From: Heterobilharzia americana
Taxonomy: Eukaryota > Platyhelminthes > Trematoda > Strigeidida > Schistosomatidae
Assembly: GCA_944470555.2 (NCBI GenBank)
Contig: OX104127.1
Span: forward strand, 113,860,741 to 113,924,740
Direction of reading: 5' to 3'
DNA: 64,000 nt
The notes beneath the pieces are model-generated. The model did no database searches. It saw only the letters and a list, made by a program, of their open reading frames with translations, and was not told where the DNA came from. Positions 59,376-64,000 of the stretch are shown here, in pieces; position 1 is the first letter of the stretch; each line of letters opens with the position of its first letter. A program made the translations under genes and the position numbers.

Positions 59376-59904
59376 ACCAAGGAAATTAGCGCGATTATTA
59401 TTCAGGCAATATCGAAGCACTCGCATAAGAGCCCATGTGCTAGTGGAGATCAAACAATTCCACCCACTAAAACAACGAAGAGTTACAAATATATCAACAA
59501 ATAGTAATACTTACACTTTTGCTTGGGATAATGGTCAAGGTTCGTGGGAGAATGTGTAAAAGCTGTGATGTGAGACACGGTGTTAAAGTACTGAGGCGTT
59601 CCGAATAGCTGGCTAGAGGATCGATTACAAGCAGTGCAACTTAACACAACAGTATGTCAAACGACGTCGATGACTGATTGTGGATAGAAAAAATGTCCGT
59701 TTACACTATAACAAGCTATGAGAACTAAAAATACGATTTTCATAAACAGCGCTTGGTGGTACGAACGACATTTAAGAAAAGCAATGTCGGTGGTTGTTGG
59801 AAAAGTTTTCTGTTTAACATAACTAAAAGCAATATATGAAGGTCGTTGGTGATCATTTGTCACAGCTGTCTTCCTGAAGGTCATTGTGTTGCTAGAAATG
59901 GAAT

Positions 59905-60280
59905 ATGAAGTTGACAGTTTGTTTTGGCGACACAAAGGTCGTAGTTCCATGTGGATCAGGGAATTTGACTGTTAGGGATCTGACACTTAGTGGTCTAAAA
60001 AGAGTTAGGCACACTCTACCAAAGGTGAGCCATGTTCTATTTAAAAGAATAGTATTCTTGTGTAAACTTATATTATTTTCATCATATATATATATATATA
60101 TATATATGCAACACATAGTATAAGTAATTTTTTCTGCAATATGTAGTGATTGATGTCTTTTTGTCTTTTTAGCTTGGACCCCAGGATCGTATTGTTGTTC
60201 ACAGTATCAATGTTGCGAGAGATGGTGGTATGTTGGATTGGGATGATTTAGTTTGTGATGTGCTTGATGATCGTGAAATG
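59905..60280 (+). CDS. PARD3: PAR-3 (PARD3) polarity scaffold, first two coding exons, partial
   Basis: Exon 59905-60024 starts at ATG with MKLTVCFGDTKVVVPCGSGN and ends at the donor AAAG/GTGAGC. Exon 60173-60280 follows the acceptor TTTTTAG and reads VARDGGMLDWDDLVCDVLDD before the donor GTAAGT; both junctions are phase 0. This is the N-terminal oligomerisation (CR1, PB1-like) domain of PAR-3, whose hallmark is a MKVTVCFG start and a DGGxLDxDDxLCDV block. In animals PAR-3 binds PAR-6 and aPKC through later PDZ and aPKC-binding regions at cell junctions; those exons lie outside the window. The first 40 residues are diverged in the middle. A 5' non-coding exon was not identified. Confidence 0.92.
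60084..60108. repeat. TA microsatellite in PARD3 intron
   Basis: A run of about 12 TA units within the 148-base intron between the first two coding exons. Confidence 0.92.
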
Positions 60281-63200
60281 GTAAGTTCTTCATACGTTTC
60301 TTGTGCATGTTGTGCTTTTTCTCTAAATGCAATTTGATTTTGTAGCTTTCAAGATGAGTTATAAGGTGGTAGAATGATTTTAGTAGGATATATGAAACAT
60401 ATGTGTCACTGAAGTAAAATATTCCTCTGCTTTTTTGACTGGATGATATGGTATTATTTAAGCACTAAAACAGCATGGTTCCCGAAGGGGTCTTCATTCG
60501 GATTGCAAGGGATTTCCAAGCCAGGTTTTGTTATTCAGACAGGTAACATTATGAAATTCATGTAGACAAGTTCCAGAGTTGGCTTCATCGAGGTATATTT
60601 TACTTTGATCTGTGACACTTAACCTTAGAGGCTGATTTCTGGCCTATGAATCGTGATAGTGAATGGCAGGATTGAGGGTTTAGTGTTTCGTTTTGTCTTC
60701 TAGTCCTTTTCTAACGGATGTTTATACTTCTCCAACCCTCCTTAGAATGAGTAAGTTGGTGATGAGGGCATCGTCGCTGTCTGAAGTCGGTTCCAGTAGT
60801 TAATTAATCGGTGAGAAAGCCAATAATTCTCCTTAGTGAGGTTCATCCCCAACCTTGTATCCTGTGTCTTTATTCTCGGATGCTCCAACTTAGTGGGAAA
60901 GGGAAAAAAAGTCTTTAGTCATCTCTTAAACTCTGCATGAAACGGCTTATTCTCAGTTTTGTTGACGTTTCGGCACCTAAAGTCAGTGAAACTCTGCGTT
61001 ACTTTTTGTGCGATTGCTGTGTGCAAGAGCGAGTTTGTTTTCCTATTTTCTTTTACAGCTTAGGTTTTGTTTCTCACAACTCGTTATCTATAAAAGTCAT
61101 TAGGTTGTCTGGCTTTTGTCGAATTCAAGCTAATCCAGGACACATTTGTTTGCGTGCTAACCTATGACTGATTGCAGGATATTTCATTGACTTTCTATGT
61201 CGAAACGTTAGATTCACCAGTCACGTCCCTGTCTGAAGTCATCGTCCTTAATTTAAACTGGTTTTCGTAGGGATCATTTAAGTAGCCATCCTCTGAACTC
61301 CTCAGAAAATGCTTCATGTAGACAAGATTTTTCTGTTCGGAACTGTTCTCCAGTTTGTATCTAACCAAAGACGTGCATAGCGTGGTGAATATGTTACCAC
61401 TGATGCCAACGAAGATCGTATATTTTGTCTAATATGTCCATCTGTTAATATCAGTATGGAACTTGGTGTCATTGTGTAGCAATCTAAGTTGCCATATTCA
61501 ACATCAGCACATCAAGGTAGAAGAAATCAAGATAAAAAATAGGGAAATAGGAAAACTGGTAGTCAGAAACAACAGGTTAAGCAATCGCAAACCTCGGTGT
61601 AGAGATTGAGATAATATATTGATGTATTTGTTCTGCTCCAATCGTTTCTGAGCCTAATCTTTAACAACCGTTTCCGGCTATTATGCGGCTCACAACCACG
61701 TAGTCTACTTTCCCCTACATGGCCATTACTAGCAGTCAAGGACTTCACTGGTTGGTGCTGTTTTTGTGTGACCGACTTTAATCGTTTTCTAGCTGAAAAC
61801 TTACTTCATCTAACATTGAGCGACCAACTAGATAATGGTTAGGTATACATAATTCGCCTCATCAACTAAATTATATTTTTAACCTAAAACTAGTCATAAC
61901 CTTTGGACTAATAACTCGATGGTTGCTCAATAAATTCCATACAATTTATGGCTGTGAAATAACTACATGTTAACTGAAATGAATTACTGTGTATTATCCA
62001 TTTTCTGTGCGTGAAATCAATTATTTCACCATAATGAACTATGGTGCTTCATGGACATGTGATCCAATTGCATATTTAGATGACTGAAGTCGTGAAAATA
62101 CAAGGGTAAGAAGACGTTACTGCTTATATGCTGTACATTGAAAGAAATCAAAAGATTGATAGCTAAAGGGTTTTAAATAACGTATTTCGCATGTTTTTAA
62201 GTGGCTAACATGGACACGTGGACAAGTGCAGTGATGTTTAGACAGTGAAGCTTGCAAAAAGTTAGAATCTTTGATAGTTTTAAAGTTGTATTTTCCAGTT
62301 ATCAGTTGAAACACAATACCGAGGCATATAAGCTTGTTTTTCGTTGTGATATCTATGAATAGTAACGCTAGTTACTGTCATGATGGTCAATTTATCTATT
62401 ACTGATATGATATAGCTCTGATTGTTCAAACCTGGTTTTCTGATCTTGTTGCTCTATTTCTTCCAATTTATAGAAGCTGACTGATCTATCCGAAAGTTCA
62501 GCTTGAAGGCGTTCAACTTTTCTTTCCTCGAAGTTAAAGATTTGGTCTTTGAAATGGGTAAGACACTGTCTTATCTTCCTTCGCCTCTAATCACAAATCG
62601 CTTCTCAACATTCACTTCTCACTGAAAAGCGTTTATATAGGTTTCTCTCTTCTGGTGTAGATTGTGCTGGAACTTCTTGGGTCTTATTGGTTACCATGTT
62701 CATAGTGCCTCTCTTTGCTATTCTTTCCAGTTTACGACCGCAACCTTTCGTAAAACTTTTGTTAACGGATGCAAAAAAGGTATACTGTGCATCTCACCTA
62801 TGAATTTGCGTGAGTCTTCTACTAGGGTCTCATTTAAATCCCCAGTTGACTTTTCAAGTGTTCTAAAAATACTGATATTTTCCCACTGTTTCTTCATTCT
62901 TGAGGGCGTATCTTAGTCTTCAGGAAGTTTCTGGTCAATTTCGAGCATTTCTATAGCTTCTCATACCAACCTATGGTTCGTAGACCAACAATCGCCGCAT
63001 AAGTAGAGTGCATGAAGCTTACAACAACGCTTTTGTGCTTCTAAATTTAGACTATTATAGTCCTTGTTAGGTCTTCCGTTGTAGTTATCGTATCACATAC
63101 TGTCTTCCATCTGTCACAACGATAATTTTTGTTGATCATTTGATTAACTTGGTGGCTCTAGACATAAGTTAGACAGTAGCACACCGTAGGCAACAGAAAT

Positions 63201-64000
63201 ACTTTAACCTCAATGTTCACACTGGAAAAGCTGTGACCATAACCAAATACAAAAAAATACCTTATTACGCCAGTATCCATCGAAAATAATCCGCACGAAT
63301 GGATATAGGTTAAAACAGTTTTCTAGTCGATAAAAATCAGCTGAGTCCTAGTATAATCAAACACAACAAGACCAACAAGGAAACCTGTAATTGTACGTAT
63401 ACATAAAAACAAACTTTAACTGCGATAGTTTGGAACCTACTAGATCACCGTTTGATGCGGTAAACGTAATATAAAAATAATTTGGAGCGCCCTACGAATC
63501 ACTTCCTTCCCACATTTCTCACAATATTAGATGTATACTGGTATTCTCTGCATCTGTTTTAAATAATGACTCATAGGTGCAAGGCTAAGTTGAGTATTTT
63601 ATTGCTATAATTTTTTTGGAATGATGTTACAGAGAAAGAAATACCACTCAAATAAAAACCACATTATCGTTAGACATAAAACCTTAAGCCAATCATGGCT
63701 CAAGTAAAACATCATAACAACCTCAAGGGGATTTCAGTGATACGCACTTGTAATGGTGCTTATAACTGTAGCTGCTCCGAATTAAATGTTATCACTGCGG
63801 TGTGTTAGGGATCTTCATACTTATTCAGTTGAACAGATAATAAACCTCATTCGTTTGGTGCAAAATGTGTGTATTTTACATTTCAATCTGGACTATGGGT
63901 TCATTGCGTTTTCATTTGTTTTAGGTTACTGCTCACTTTTCGATTGCCACTTTAGCATGCAATGCAAGTGATTCCTGTCCAGTCCGATCTTCAGCGGGTG
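60281..64000 (+). other. PARD3: PARD3 intron (to window end), with a decayed coding remnant
   Basis: No further PARD3 exon was recognised, so the intron is at least 3.7 kb. On the minus strand, 62960-62390 reads like old coding sequence: a 60-codon open, Glu/Lys-rich segment (HFKDQIFNFEERKVERLQ near 62575-62520) and an upstream stretch with stops. It resembles a coiled coil and may come from a mobile element, but I cannot name it. The rest is AT-rich with no other feature. Confidence 0.6.

Larger units (their letters stand above)
58939..59646 (-). repeat. Possible 5' LTR of the Gypsy element, interrupted by a SINE
   Basis: The right edge (59612-59646) is 32 of 35 identical to 52317-52351 and starts TGTT on the minus strand, as an LTR should. 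A second shared word lies near 58939. The interval is about 500 bases longer than its partner, in part because a SINE sits at about 59215-59375. The evidence is limited to two short matches. Confidence 0.4.

Noticed and set aside
1..64000. CRISPR arrays, operons or bacterial genes
   Set aside because: No regularly spaced short direct repeats and no prokaryote-like gene packing were seen; introns and retroelements mark animal nuclear DNA.

Overview
The window is animal nuclear DNA from a trematode, most likely a schistosome blood fluke. The signs are small spliced exons in long AT-rich introns, several generations of schistosome-type retroelements (RTE/SR2-like, CR1/SR1-like, Penelope-like, Ty3/Gypsy), and a tRNA-promoter SINE carrying a hammerhead-ribozyme motif of the SM-alpha type. 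No bacterial or organellar genes were seen. The species cannot be fixed from the sequence alone.

Two host genes are recognisable. A pyruvate kinase gene runs on the minus strand from about 25715 (tentative start) to the stop at 14191. It has ten coding segments, all with AG/GT splice borders, and together they account for a full-length enzyme of about 555 residues. One exon (17101-17227) lacks a single base and is shifted out of frame. At the right end, the first two recognisable exons of a PAR-3 polarity scaffold (PARD3) lie on the plus strand at 59905-60280; the gene continues out of the window through an intron of at least 3.7 kb.

Most of the rest is mobile DNA. Five copies of one RTE-like element are present: 1-1601 minus (its endonuclease frame is open to the window edge), 4039-5884 minus, 7174-10514 plus (full length, with target-site duplication), 18399-20131 minus (an internally deleted copy in a pyruvate kinase intron) and 34378-37160 minus (with a perfect 12-bp target-site duplication). 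A second RTE-like family lies at 11500-13480. A Penelope-like remnant lies at about 27900-29335. CR1-like elements lie at 31290-34225, 40870-41840, 44250-48729 and 48740-51450; the last two are head to head. A decayed Gypsy element occupies about 52900-57272, and possible LTR edges extend it to about 51900-59646. A solo LTR is inserted in its integrase, and that LTR shares about 656 identical bases with a longer solo LTR at 39310-40838.

The clearest signals for follow-up are: two pairs of repeats that are near-identical inside but diverged at their edges (a conversion-like pattern); an open RTE endonuclease frame; a tRNA-like hairpin flanked by a 16-bp inverted repeat in a pyruvate kinase intron; a hammerhead SINE close upstream of PARD3; and the single-base lesion in an otherwise clean pyruvate kinase gene. 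I found no clearly new molecular system. Several stretches of 1-3 kb hold nothing I can assign.
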